A DNA stretch of 64,000 bases, from the NCBI GenBank assembly GCA_949358305.1, contig OX442314.1, forward strand, positions 44,958,581-45,022,580, written 5' to 3'. Below the pieces are notes generated by a model. The model saw only the letters and a list, made by a program, of their open reading frames with translations, had not been told where the DNA came from and ran no database searches. Below, piece after piece: positions 33,942-44,200 of this stretch; the stretch's first letter is position 1, and the number at the start of each line of letters is the position of its first letter. The position numbers and the translations under genes were made by a program. This DNA is from Strigamia acuminata (taxonomy: Eukaryota > Arthropoda > Chilopoda > Geophilomorpha > Linotaeniidae).

Positions 33942-34070
33942 TGATGATAGAGCGCTATGTTAGCAAACAATAAACAAAATTTGATTATTTAACAATAGCC
34001 ACTACCATTAGTAAATTCAATTCTTGTAGTTATGCCTCATTGTGCAGTTGACCTCAGACAAATAAATTTA

Positions 34071-35119
34071 ATGGAATTTATAGGCAGTTCATACAAGGGC
34101 AAAAGAGATCACCACAGACAGTAAGTAAACAAGGATAATTATTTTTAAATAATTTTTTAAAACAATTTTTCATCCCATTAAGTTTCGACGATAATAAAGG
34201 CACTTACAACTATCCAACTGGGAGTAAATTTCGCGGAGAATTTAAGGACGGTCAATTTCAGGGAAAAGGGATACTTTATTTGGAAAACGGGACGGAATTC
34301 AAAGGCAATTGGTCGGCTGGATGTTATACGGGCGGAAGTATAATTTTTTCCGATGGTTTGCATTGGAAACACCACGAATGGGTTTACTGCGCGCCGCAAG
34401 ACCGCCGATTTTGTTCGGAAACTGCGAGCGGCCTGAAGCCGGCCGGTTGTTCAAAGTTCACGGATAAAGATCCATCGCTGGAAATTCCTCGGAATTGTTA
34501 CGATACTGGTGACGGGTTCTATGACCCGAAAAGCGGCATAATTACCGGTTACAATGGAAAGTTTTTGCGACAAGCTAGTAAGATATTCTCAATTAATATT
34601 TGAGTCATAGCAAGGTCTTTTCTCCACAAAAAATAGCTGTTTATACATAAAACTGCAATTTTCAAGTTTGAAATTGACGTTTTATGCTCAAAACCATAAA
34701 ATTTAAGGTAAAAAATGGATTATTTAGCACAAAACCAGACGATTTAGTGGAAAAAATGCTGTCTAGGCTGAGATTTTATATTTTTAGGCAAAACAAGGAG
34801 TTTTTATGCAATCAATCTGCATTTTTCAGGTGTAAAAATTCTCTGTTTAGGTGCAAAATCAAACATTTCATACAGTTTGATCTTTTTGTCGTAGATTAAA
34901 TCTTTTTATATGCAAAAATTCCCATTTTTTTGAACTCCTGAAAACAAAAAAGCATAAGATAAGTGGAAAAATGCCTTGCTCAACACTGATTGAAAAACAA
35001 TAATAATAATAAAGCCGGTACCACTAATTAAAATATCAGATGGTGACGAACATGCTTGGATCGTTGCTAAATGTCGTAAAGGTTGGGACGAAGTAATTGG
35101 AAAGCCGGGATTTCGATAA
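34071..35119 (+). CDS. MORN5: MORN repeat-containing protein 5, three exons
   Basis: Exons 34071-34120, 34183-34577 and 35040-35119 join in consistent phases into 174 codons plus TAA. All four splice boundaries are GT/AG. The protein begins [10 protein letters not shown], then carries MORN repeats ([18 protein letters not shown] and [17 protein letters not shown]). The family-specific C-terminal part follows: [30 protein letters not shown] and [16 protein letters not shown]. Length matches vertebrate MORN5 (about 160-170 residues). MORN5 is associated with motile cilia and sperm flagella in animals, so a role in the axoneme is likely. The first MORN unit is degenerate. I see no lesion, so this looks like a functional host gene. 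Introns are 62 and 462 bp. Confidence 0.9.
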
Positions 35120-35825
35120 AAGCTTTTATTCGAACGTTATCTGTTTGTTGTCACTGCCAATTTATTTATATGAAAATCATCTGCATTTTGTCTAACCAAA
35201 ATAACTGAAAATAAACTACAATAACTGAAATCACTCAGCTTCGACAATCTGTTTATTACGAATGTCTGCAAGTCGGAATAAGTAGAAGATGAATTGTCTT
35301 GGACCACACAAAATATGAATTATTTTTATTTCTTTATTTTTTTATGGAAATCATCAAGCTAATTCTAAAGATGTTTTTCTTTGAGGTCCGGAATTAATAT
35401 CTTATAGTTTTGGGCGAGCGCCATTTTCTTGTTGTTGATGATGGTGATTTTTTCTTTGCTTAGTTGGGAACACCTATAGAAAGATAAATAAATTTAGGAT
35501 GCGTAAGATTTGAGTGGATTTTGCTCTTTGCTCACATTTTTGCCAGCCGACATTGATTTGGTACATACGGATAAACTGTGGTGGTTCCATGTTGTAGGTG
35601 GAATTAATAAGAAAGGAAAAGTCAATTTTTTTTATTATTAATTTAGAAGAAAAAAATTGTTTTCTATTTGGTGTGTTGTATTGATAGTCATTCAAAAGGA
35701 ATTGTGAGATTTGCATTTTATCATTTATAATATTTTATATAATATTTGTTAGTCATAGTATCTTAGTGTTGAATTCATGTTATTTGAAATGTGCTTATTT
35801 TTAGCTGTGTTATGTGCGTCAGATG
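35120..35825. other. AT-rich intergenic DNA
   Basis: No gene supported between MORN5 and the Mag-like element. Short frames are in AT-rich sequence. Confidence 0.5.
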
Positions 35826-35830
35826 TATTG

Positions 35831-35998
35831 TGGAGTGTCCTACTCCATCGGTCAATCTTGACCAATCGTTATGTTTTGGCGCTTTTAAGAGCAGCGCCAC
35901 CTATATTGTAATTCCAGAATAAACCAGTCACTTTAGTTTAACTTAGCTGACATGTTGTCTTTCTTGACCTTCGTTCATCAGATCACACGAACGCAATA
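35831..35998 (+). repeat. Outer element 5' LTR
   Basis: 168 bp, TGGAGTGTCC...CGCAATA, matching 52801-52968. The AATAAA at about 35920 is the likely polyadenylation signal. Confidence 0.88.
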
Positions 35999-36000
35999 AT

Positions 36001-36015
36001 TGGCGACGAGGAGGA
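36001..36015 (+). promoter_or_regulatory. Outer element primer binding site
   Basis: TGGCGACGAGGATCG starts two bases after the 5' LTR, with the usual TGG complementary to a tRNA CCA end. I do not assign the tRNA. Confidence 0.6.
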
Positions 36016-36202
36016 TCGCAATCGACGACCCACAACCAGATGCAGCTTCGTATCTACTTTTTGTGAGTTTTTTGTGACTTTTGATGAACTTTTATGCCGT
36101 TTTTGACCGTCGCTGACCACGCCGTCCCCTAAGTAGGCCTAGTCGTTCTGTGCTTTGAATTTTCGTGTTTCTCGTGTCATATTCCGTCTCCTTGCCATCA
36201 AG

Positions 36203-36847
36203 ATGTCGACGTTGAAAGGCACGCTTCGCGAATACGATTCCAGTGATGATTGGGAACTTTATTGTTTGCGTATGGCGAGTATTTTCGCCTGCAACAAGAT
36301 TGTTGACGATTTGGAGCAGGTTCACACGCTGCTCGCGTACGTGGGCATGCCGACGTTGAAGTTATTGGTGTCGCTTACAGCACCCAAGAAGCCGGCCGAA
36401 TTCAAGTACGACGAATTGGTAGCGCTCATGCAGAAGAACGCGCGCCCGAAGCCGCTCGTTTTGGCCGAAATACGTCGATTTCATCGGCGCGATCGCCAGG
36501 CAGGTGAGACTGTCACTGAATACTCGTTGGCTCTCCAAGACCTTGCTCAGAATTGCGACTTTGGTGAAAATAAATCGGACGAGCTGCGAAATCGCTTTTT
36601 ATGTGGCTTGCAAAACGAGCAAGTCCAACATGCGTTAACCCTGAAAACTGATCTGACTTTTGACGACGCCGTTGCTTTTGCGGCTTCCTCTGAGGTGTCA
36701 TCGAAGGAATTTTCAACTATTGCTGCCCAGAATACTGCCGCCACTCCTGTGCATAAACTTCACGAGTCAAAGCCGCGATACGAGCCGAACAAACGAGGCG
36801 GGAAGCGTTTCACGAAGAAAAATGTTGCTTTTCCAACCATCCAGTAA
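36203..36847 (+). pseudogene. Outer element Gag (frameshifted)
   Basis: ATG 36203 begins MSTLKGTLREYDSSDDWELY, typical of the short Gag of Mag-type elements. It includes a capsid-like helix region (EIRRFHRRDRQAGETVTEYS, then LRNRFLCGL). The frame closes at TAA 36845-36847, and the double CCHC knuckle that should follow is in another frame, so a small indel has occurred near 36840. A programmed shift is possible but no slippery site is obvious. Confidence 0.8.
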
Positions 36848-37118
36848 AGGAAATGCGTCGGGGTGCTCGGCTTGTGGGAAATCGAACCACTCGCGCGATT
36901 CGTGTCGTTTTCGGGACGCCAAGTGCCACGGCTGTGGTAAAACTGGACATATTCGTCCGGTGTGTCGTTCTCGTGTTCCAGCATCCGATTCCACTCACGT
37001 TGTTCGTTTTAACGAGGACATGGACTTCTATCGAGTCCACACTGGTCCTGCAACCGCAGTTAATTCCGTGCATTTGCCACGTGTGAAGCCGGTTATGATT
37101 ACCATTTGTATCGATGGT
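36840..37118 (+). pseudogene. Outer element zinc knuckles and start of protease region
   Basis: Two CCHC boxes are seen, CSACGKSNHSRDSC and CHGCGKTGHIRPVC, followed by linker leading into the protease domain. The reading frame is interrupted at 37118 by the inner element and resumes, in register, at 49484. The inner element therefore inserted between two codons shortly before the protease active site. Confidence 0.8.
37115..37118. other. Left target-site duplication of inner element
   Basis: TGGT here is repeated at 49480-49483, directly outside the TG...CA ends of the inner LTRs. Confidence 0.8.
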
Positions 37119-38092
37119 TGTGGTGATCTCAAAATATTTCACCAACTTAGAAGATAAAATTAATTGTCTTCTAATTAATTTGACTGTGGCACACGCCAAG
37201 TCAGATCATGTGACCGAGGGGAGAAATCCTCTCTAGGCACATATCACCCCAGGTTGTCCGGGGTGAAAACGGTTATTAGCCGTTATGGTGCAATATGGTG
37301 TAATAACCACTAGTTGCACCCATTTGAGCTAAGTGCGCAGGTTTTCTGCGCAATATTGAAGCGTGCTGGGCTCGCGTCTTGGCTCAAATCGGGACTCTGA
37401 AAAATACAACAACAACCTCAACATCACTGCGATATTTGCTCCGACAATACGTATTGATAGAGGACCGTTGTAACTCAGTTTCGCCTGCTATCTTTGTGTA
37501 TCAAACGCACAAAGCCAGCAATTCAGCTTGAATTAGCCGTCGCTAATTCCAGCTATCGAGAAGTAGAAGTTTCCTGATCCAAGTGAACCATCGCCATCGT
37601 TGCCGCGCGAACGGCAACCATCGCCATCGTACCTGGACCAGACGCCTACAGCCGTCAACCACCGCCGCCGAGCCGTCGCACGAGCCGTAGAAGGAGCCCA
37701 CGAGAACCATCGTCTTCGACCATCGTTCGTGAGTTCAGAGAACGAAGACAATTCGCCTTCGCCTAACAACTGTGTGTTGTTTAAGCGCCATTTTAACGCT
37801 TTGTAGCTTGCAACAGTCGTTGCAAGCCCTTCCATTGTCTTCCGCTCAAATTGTTACGCGACTTGTCGCTCTTCCTATTTCAACTAGTCAATATATTTTA
37901 TATCTCATTGTATTTAACTTAATAAAGAATTTGTGTGATTTTTATCATAAAAATTGTGTCTTTATTTTCCTACTTAATAAACTTAACCCTAGACAAGTTT
38001 AAGGCCGCTGATTGTAAGTCTATTTTAGCATTCACCTGCGGTTTCTGCTTAATTTATTAGAAATTAAGTAGATAAAAACCCGGATCGCAGCA
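37119..38092 (+). repeat. Inner element 5' LTR
   Basis: 974 bp, TGTGGTGATC...CGCAGCA, same as 48506-49479. It contains hairpin-forming sequences near its start (CACCCC/GGGGTG at about 37245-37265 and AACGG/CCGTT at about 37268-37285) and AATAAA at 37921-37926. Confidence 0.93.
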
Positions 38093-38094
38093 CG

Positions 38095-38112
38095 TGGGGG
38101 CCCGTCCGGGAT
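38095..38112 (+). promoter_or_regulatory. Primer binding site, tRNA-Pro type
   Basis: TGGGGGCCCGTCCGGGAT begins two bases (CG) after the 5' LTR. From established retrovirus knowledge, the near-identical site of gammaretroviruses pairs with the 3' 18 nt of tRNA-Pro. The minus-strand relative has the same site with one change (61135-61152). Confidence 0.75.
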
Positions 38113-38205
38113 AGTCATTGTATAAATTTTGATAGTTTAAAATTTACCCGCCATTTTTATCTTGCTTATCTTTCTTCTCTATCCTTTCTAAATCCTCATT
38201 GAAAA

Positions 38206-41200
38206 ATGGCGACTCCTTCAGAGAAGAGACCGAGAGGAAGGCCGGCGAAGAGACGAGTGGCGATCGATCTACCAGCCGTGGATCAAGAAGTGACTGAGTC
38301 ACAAGAACTGTTTGAAGCCATGGATCAAACAGCTAACTGTAACTCGGCACAGTTAATCGTGAATGAATTCACGCAAGCGTTGGAGCGACAACAGCCATCC
38401 CCGCCAAGCGGCCAGTTGGACTTAAATAATCCAACTGGAAGTGGCCGTTCCAAGACGCAAAACGATGATTTGAATTTACGAATTCAATCGTCAAGTGCAG
38501 AGCACTCGCTGAATTCCTCACCAGTCCAAGGTGCAGCACAGCAAGATTCAGAGAACTCCAATATGGAAGTTTCTCATTCTCCCGTGCGTGTAACCATGAT
38601 GGACGCACTCCGTGAGCAAGCTAGGCTCGAGGGAGTAAAAGTCACTAGCAAAATGACTGTGGAACAAATCCACAAAGCTATGGTTCGCAAACAATGTCAA
38701 AAAGACGTTGAAATCGTCAGAACAGGCTTGCAAGCAGAGTTCGAGGGAATGCATGCAGAAATGCAGCAGCAAAATGCCGAACTAAAACAACAGCGTGCAA
38801 ATGATCACGTTAAGTTGTTAAAATTAGAGCAGGAAAAAGCTTCCTGGCTGATTACTGACGAAGAGCATCAACAAAGGCTCGAGCAACTAAATCAAGCACA
38901 AAAAGATTTAGAAATTGCTAATGAAAATTTGAGATTGGCCAACGCAAAATTGCGAGAAGCCAACACAAATTTAATGACTGCCGAACTAACCGCCCCAGTT
39001 CGAGCGAGGGAAGCAATCCCCTCATGTTCTCGAAATTACGAGAATTATGCTGCAGAACAAGCAGCAAGAGCTAAGAGATTAGCGCAACGAGAAAATGAAG
39101 TATTTCTCGCTCGACAGCAGTCTGTAATTGATGCTGGTCAAGCCGCCAAAAGTCAAAGTACTGCAGAGCAGTTATTACGTGCCGACTTAGCTGCGCAAGC
39201 TCGTGAAAACGAAATTCTTCGCGCAGATCTATTGACGGTACAAGAAAACTTTGCAGTAGTCGTACAAAAAGTACAAGACGTTTGCGGCGAAGATAATTTT
39301 GCAAAGCCAGCCCCAGTTTTGCAAAAAGGTGCTTCCAAATCACCTGAGTTGATTGATTTAACATCAGCTAAACCAAAAGTCAGTCGACAATCAAGCTGGA
39401 CTGACAGTGATGACTCACGCAGTAGTCGTGGAAGCCGTAATAGTCATCACAGTCGCAAAAAGCGAAAGCGACAACCAGTCCCGACCGAATATCATTCCCC
39501 AAAAGTTCCACAAGATTCGGATCGATTCTTTAGCAATAGTGACCGATTAATCGGATTGCTAGAGAGAAAGAATAAAGAACGTGAGAAACCACACGATCGT
39601 GGACGGTCACACGATAATCCGCGAGAAGGTTCACCAAAACGAGATTGTCATAACGACATCCGTGATGGACCGAGATACCGTGGAAATCCACCAGGTGGTG
39701 ACCCACCAGGTGGAGACAGTTCAGATGGACATGGAGGTGGCCACTCACGTGACCACAATTCGAATGGCAATCGAAATGGAAGGGGACCACCAAATGGAGA
39801 CCGTCGTCCGCCAGATGGCGACGATCCTCCGGACCCTGATCCGCCGCCAAATCCGAATCATGAATCTGCGTCAGATACAGATTCCTCACGTCCCAGTGTG
39901 AGAGGGCGATCTCGTCACAGAACACGTAGTAGAACTCAAAGACCCGATTTCTACACGAAAGATGAGATTGACCAGTTGTTGAGGCAAAATGCTCAACAAC
40001 AGCGAAAAAGCAGAAGGGATAAAATTATTTTGCAAAAAATAAGTGAATTTACTTCTGATAAATGGACTCATCAAACAACAGATGAAAAGTTCATTAGATG
40101 GGATCGAGTTATCCCACATGCCTATAATGGAAGTTGGCAAGCAGGGTCAAACCTCTTGCTGGAAATATTCGAACTAGGCAAAGTTCACAGTTTTAGCTGT
40201 GAAGGTGCATTGGCCCATCTAGTACCAAGAATACTAGTTGGCGGTGTCAAGGAGTGGTTTCGCAGGAAAGACTTCACGAAGTGGGATGACTTCGTTAAAC
40301 AATTTATGTTTAAATTTGGTGAATCGAGCGAAGACATCAAGACGCTCTGGAGATGTCTTAAGCAACGAAAAGGCGAAAGCTTACATTCGTACATGCTAAG
40401 AGCAGAGAATCTGCTTGGCAGAATGCCACACGCTGTTACTGATGCAACAGCAGATGATCAGTTTAGAGCTGGTCTCACAGAATATAGTAAAAATATTCTG
40501 ATGATGTCGGACGCTCCCGACCCGGGGAAATTCTCCGAGTTAAATGAGTTCATGGAGGTCAATCAATTGCGCATTGACGAAAAGTACAAAGCCTACCTTA
40601 CAGAGGCCGAAAGGTCAGCGTACTTAAAGCGAAAGAAAAGACTCGCTGAGCAAAACAATGAAACCTTTAATGGTTTGAAATTGTTGCAGCCACCTAGTTA
40701 CGAAGACTTTCTAGACGAGGTGGAAGGGAAGAGTTCGAAAAAAGAATCTTCCAAAAAGGACGTCAAAAATCCTCATTCAGTTCCTAAGTTACACGCAAAT
40801 ATAACTGGAGCTGAAACTCCGTCGTCTGAAGCTGAAGAAGCTGAAGAGGAGGAGGAAGCAGGAGATGAGACGTTGGCTTTATTGGCCAAAGCAGCGGCGT
40901 TGTTAGCAAAAAATAACCCCGTTGCAGGCAAATGGAAGCCAAAAATGAAATCAAAAAATGTTTCATTTGACGCATCAAAGGTGAATACCGAAAGGAATTC
41001 AAAATCACCCGCGGTGTCGCCAGAGCGCCGGTCTGACGCTCGTTCTCGTTCTGCCTCGCCAGCAGCAACGAAAAAGAAATCGCCTGCCACTGATCCATGC
41101 AATTTATGCAAAAAATTAGGGCATTGGCAAAAAGACTGCCCATCCTCCAAAAAGGACAAACCAGTGTCAACAGCTGAGTTTGAAAAAGCAGTCAAGATCA

Positions 41201-41229
41201 TAACTGACATGTTTCGAAAAAACTTGTAG
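38206..41229 (+). CDS. Inner element Gag (1007 aa)
   Basis: This is the structural protein of the element's particle. ATG 38206 follows the primer site by 93 bp. In order: basic N-terminus (RPRGRPAKRR), a short helical LREQARLEGVKVTSKMTVEQ motif (~131-150), a long coiled coil (~155-255), RS/RK-rich segment (~395-425), Gly/Asp/Pro-rich linker (~480-560), RS/RT-rich stretch (~565-585), a retrotransposon-type capsid domain (~610-800, with WFRRKDFTKWDDFVKQFMFKF), acidic run, and one CCHC knuckle CNLCKKLGHWQKDC (965-978). It is far longer than a typical gypsy Gag. It ends at TAG 41227-41229, four codons past the slippery site. Confidence 0.9.
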   Translation: MATPSEKRPRGRPAKRRVAIDLPAVDQEVTESQELFEAMDQTANCNSAQLIVNEFTQALERQQPSPPSGQLDLNNPTGSGRSKTQNDDLNLRIQSSSAEHSLNSSPVQGAAQQDSENSNMEVSHSPVRVTMMDALREQARLEGVKVTSKMTVEQIHKAMVRKQCQKDVEIVRTGLQAEFEGMHAEMQQQNAELKQQRANDHVKLLKLEQEKASWLITDEEHQQRLEQLNQAQKDLEIANENLRLANAKLREANTNLMTAELTAPVRAREAIPSCSRNYENYAAEQAARAKRLAQRENEVFLARQQSVIDAGQAAKSQSTAEQLLRADLAAQARENEILRADLLTVQENFAVVVQKVQDVCGEDNFAKPAPVLQKGASKSPELIDLTSAKPKVSRQSSWTDSDDSRSSRGSRNSHHSRKKRKRQPVPTEYHSPKVPQDSDRFFSNSDRLIGLLERKNKEREKPHDRGRSHDNPREGSPKRDCHNDIRDGPRYRGNPPGGDPPGGDSSDGHGGGHSRDHNSNGNRNGRGPPNGDRRPPDGDDPPDPDPPPNPNHESASDTDSSRPSVRGRSRHRTRSRTQRPDFYTKDEIDQLLRQNAQQQRKSRRDKIILQKISEFTSDKWTHQTTDEKFIRWDRVIPHAYNGSWQAGSNLLLEIFELGKVHSFSCEGALAHLVPRILVGGVKEWFRRKDFTKWDDFVKQFMFKFGESSEDIKTLWRCLKQRKGESLHSYMLRAENLLGRMPHAVTDATADDQFRAGLTEYSKNILMMSDAPDPGKFSELNEFMEVNQLRIDEKYKAYLTEAERSAYLKRKKRLAEQNNETFNGLKLLQPPSYEDFLDEVEGKSSKKESSKKDVKNPHSVPKLHANITGAETPSSEAEEAEEEEEAGDETLALLAKAAALLAKNNPVAGKWKPKMKSKNVSFDASKVNTERNSKSPAVSPERRSDARSRSASPAATKKKSPATDPCNLCKKLGHWQKDCPSSKKDKPVSTAEFEKAVKIITDMFRKNL

Positions 41230-44200
41230 ACGCAGATCCATCAGGTCTAGTGGACGCTGCGTCACCTCCGAAATCGGAATCAGAGAATGAAAATCTGAAG
41301 ATAATGGAAGATGTTGGAGAAGTTATTGATGAATTAATTCGTCAAACAGAACTAAAAGAAAAAGAATCTCTTGAGTTAAAAAAGGAGATTGTCGGCGAAA
41401 CTCCGACTGAAGAAGACACTTCCAATATTCAAGATAAAGTCGAAGTTAAAGACGATAGACCAAGCTCAGTTCCAGAGACACCTGGAATTGAGGAGTGCAT
41501 TAAGTTATTTGCAGCTACAACTCTTGATACCAATGAGTTATTAGACGAACTGCCTTTGGAGCTTCCAATTACAGTTCATCATAAATTGCGCAAGTTTGAG
41601 TGCAAAGTGGCTGGAATACCAAACAGCCATGACCTTCCAACGTTAAAGTTAGAAACGTTAAAAGGTGTAATAACCGGAATGTTGGACTCAGGAGCAAATA
41701 AAAGCTTCCTAGCCACTTCAGTTATTAATCAATTAGGTCTAGAAAAATATCTACGACCTATCGGACCTGGTGTCAGAGTCACGACGGCTAGTGAAGAAGT
41801 CACTCCAGATGGAACCATCCATCTTTCATTTCGATGGACACATGGCACATTACGTCATCCGTTCATCGTAATACCAAATAAGTATCCAATGGTACTATTG
41901 GGTTGCGATTTTATGAATAAATTAAAAATCCAACCTAATCCACAGACGATGTCTTGGAATTTCACGCAACCTGTGGATGCAGATTTACCCTACATTCCAC
42001 AAGCGTTGCTGGAACGTTATTTGGAGAAAGTGGAGGAACCCGATTCCTCATTTATGACCTTTGCAAAAGCTTATGCTGCAAGTGTAACTCAAGGCAAAAT
42101 TGATGAAGAGAATTTCATCCAAAAGTTAGTCGAAGAAGCTAACTTAAATTTGGAGCAATCCAAATTATTAGAAAAGATGTTATCCAAACATAAAAGGATT
42201 ATTTCTAAAGATCCAGGTAAAACACACCTGGTTAAGCACAAAATTGAGCTTGACACGGAGAAACCCATCCGTGTCCCCTTTAAGAGCATAAACCCTCAAA
42301 AAAGGGAAATAATCAGACAACTTTGTCAAGACATGATTGACAAAGGCGTAGTCGTCAAAGCTGAAGGCGATTACGGAATGCGGCCAGTCCTAGTCATGCG
42401 ACCAGGAAACGACCCACGCTTGTGCATTGATTTCCGCCCCATCAATACACATACTAAGTACAACCCACCTCAAATGCCAACAATTGAGGAAATTCTGCGA
42501 GAAATCGGAGAATTCGAATGGGTCAGTACTATAGATCTGACCAAGGGATATTGGCAGATAGAATTGCGACCTGAAGACAGAGAAAAGACTGCCTTCTGGA
42601 GCCCAATGGGAAGACTAATGTTTTTAGTCATGCCTTTCGGATTAGTAAACGCACCAACTACCTTCCAAGAATTGATGGAAAAAGTTTTGGGTGACGTTTA
42701 CAGAAAATTTGCATGGGCATATTTGGATGACATAATTGTTGTATCCAAATCGTTCGAAGAACACATTAAACATTTAGATATAGTGTTTAAAAAATTGGCA
42801 GAAGCTAATTTACATGCGCACCCTGGCAAGACGCATCTCTGTAGAAAGGAATTAATTTTTCTAGGCTACAAAGTAGGAGTAGAAGGACTTGCAGTAGACC
42901 CTAAAAAAGTCGCTGCAATTACGCAATTTCCGGCTCCTACCAATCTTAAGGAATTACAAAGATTTCTAGGCATGGTGAATTTCTTTCACCGCCTAATCAA
43001 GAATTTGGCCACGGTGGCAGAACCACTAAGGCCGCTCTTGAAGAAAGATGCGGAGTTCGATTGGGAACTGCATCATCAAGCAGCATTCGACGCAATAAAA
43101 GACTTGCTTACGAATGCTGAAACAATGAAGATGCCTGACTTGTACATGCCATTTATTGTTCATACTGACGCCAGTAGACAAGGGTTGGGTGCAGCCCTTA
43201 CACAAAAGAAAAATGTGGATGGCCAAGAAGTCGAAATGCCATGCGTGTATGCAAGCAGAAGCTTGCAACCCGCTGAAAAGAATTATACTGTGACAGAATT
43301 AGAATGTCTCGCAGTAGTATGGGGATTGCGCAAATTTCGCCCATATTTAGAGTACACTACATTCACTGTACAAACGGATCACCAAGCACTTAAGTGGTTG
43401 ATGTCGTTATCTGACCCGTCGGGCAGATTAGCTCGTTGGCAAATGGAGCTGATGGCGTATTCGTTCAAAATACAGTACGTCAAAGGTCCGCTGAATGTAA
43501 TAGCAGACGCATTGTCACGTGCACCTGTCAGCGCGCCTGACGAACCAGAAGACGATGGCGATAATGATGATTTATTATCATATTGTCCATCTCCTTGCCG
43601 AAGTTGGCAAATGGGAAAATTGAACGAATTACCCAAATCAATAATAGTTAATGAAGACGATCAAGCATTAATTAATTTTTGTATTAATATGCATGATCCG
43701 TCAAGAACCCCTGACGTCGAATTAAGAGCCATGATGGCTAAAAAATTCGAGCTGCCAACCACAAATGTTTTAATTAAAGCATTTGCAGCTAAAATTGCTA
43801 AGCAATTGGAATGTGATCCTCCAACGAGAGATGACATTATTGCGGCGCAAAAAGCAGACAAATTTTGCCAATATATTCGCAATTACTTGTTAAACAAGCA
43901 ATATCCAAGTTACATAGTAACTCGTCTTCAAAGAAGAAATTTTGAAAGACACGCGAGTACTTATCTCATTGAAGAAGATATGTTACTCCACTATCATCCT
44001 ACCTCTACCGATGAATTAGGAGAGGATGGTAGGGCACTTAAAGTTGTTGTGCCAAGAAAATTGATTTATAAAATCATATGGTTGATGCACGGACATCCAC
44101 TGTCCGGCCACCCAGGCATTGCGAGGACAATGTACAGAACTCGAAGAGTTTATACCTGGAAAGGTATGAAACGTGATATTACACGTTTTATTCAGCATTG

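Noticed and set aside
37533-38002. Open frames of 68-100 codons within the inner-element LTR
   Set aside because: They repeat unchanged in the second LTR, have no domain, and overlap regulatory LTR sequence.
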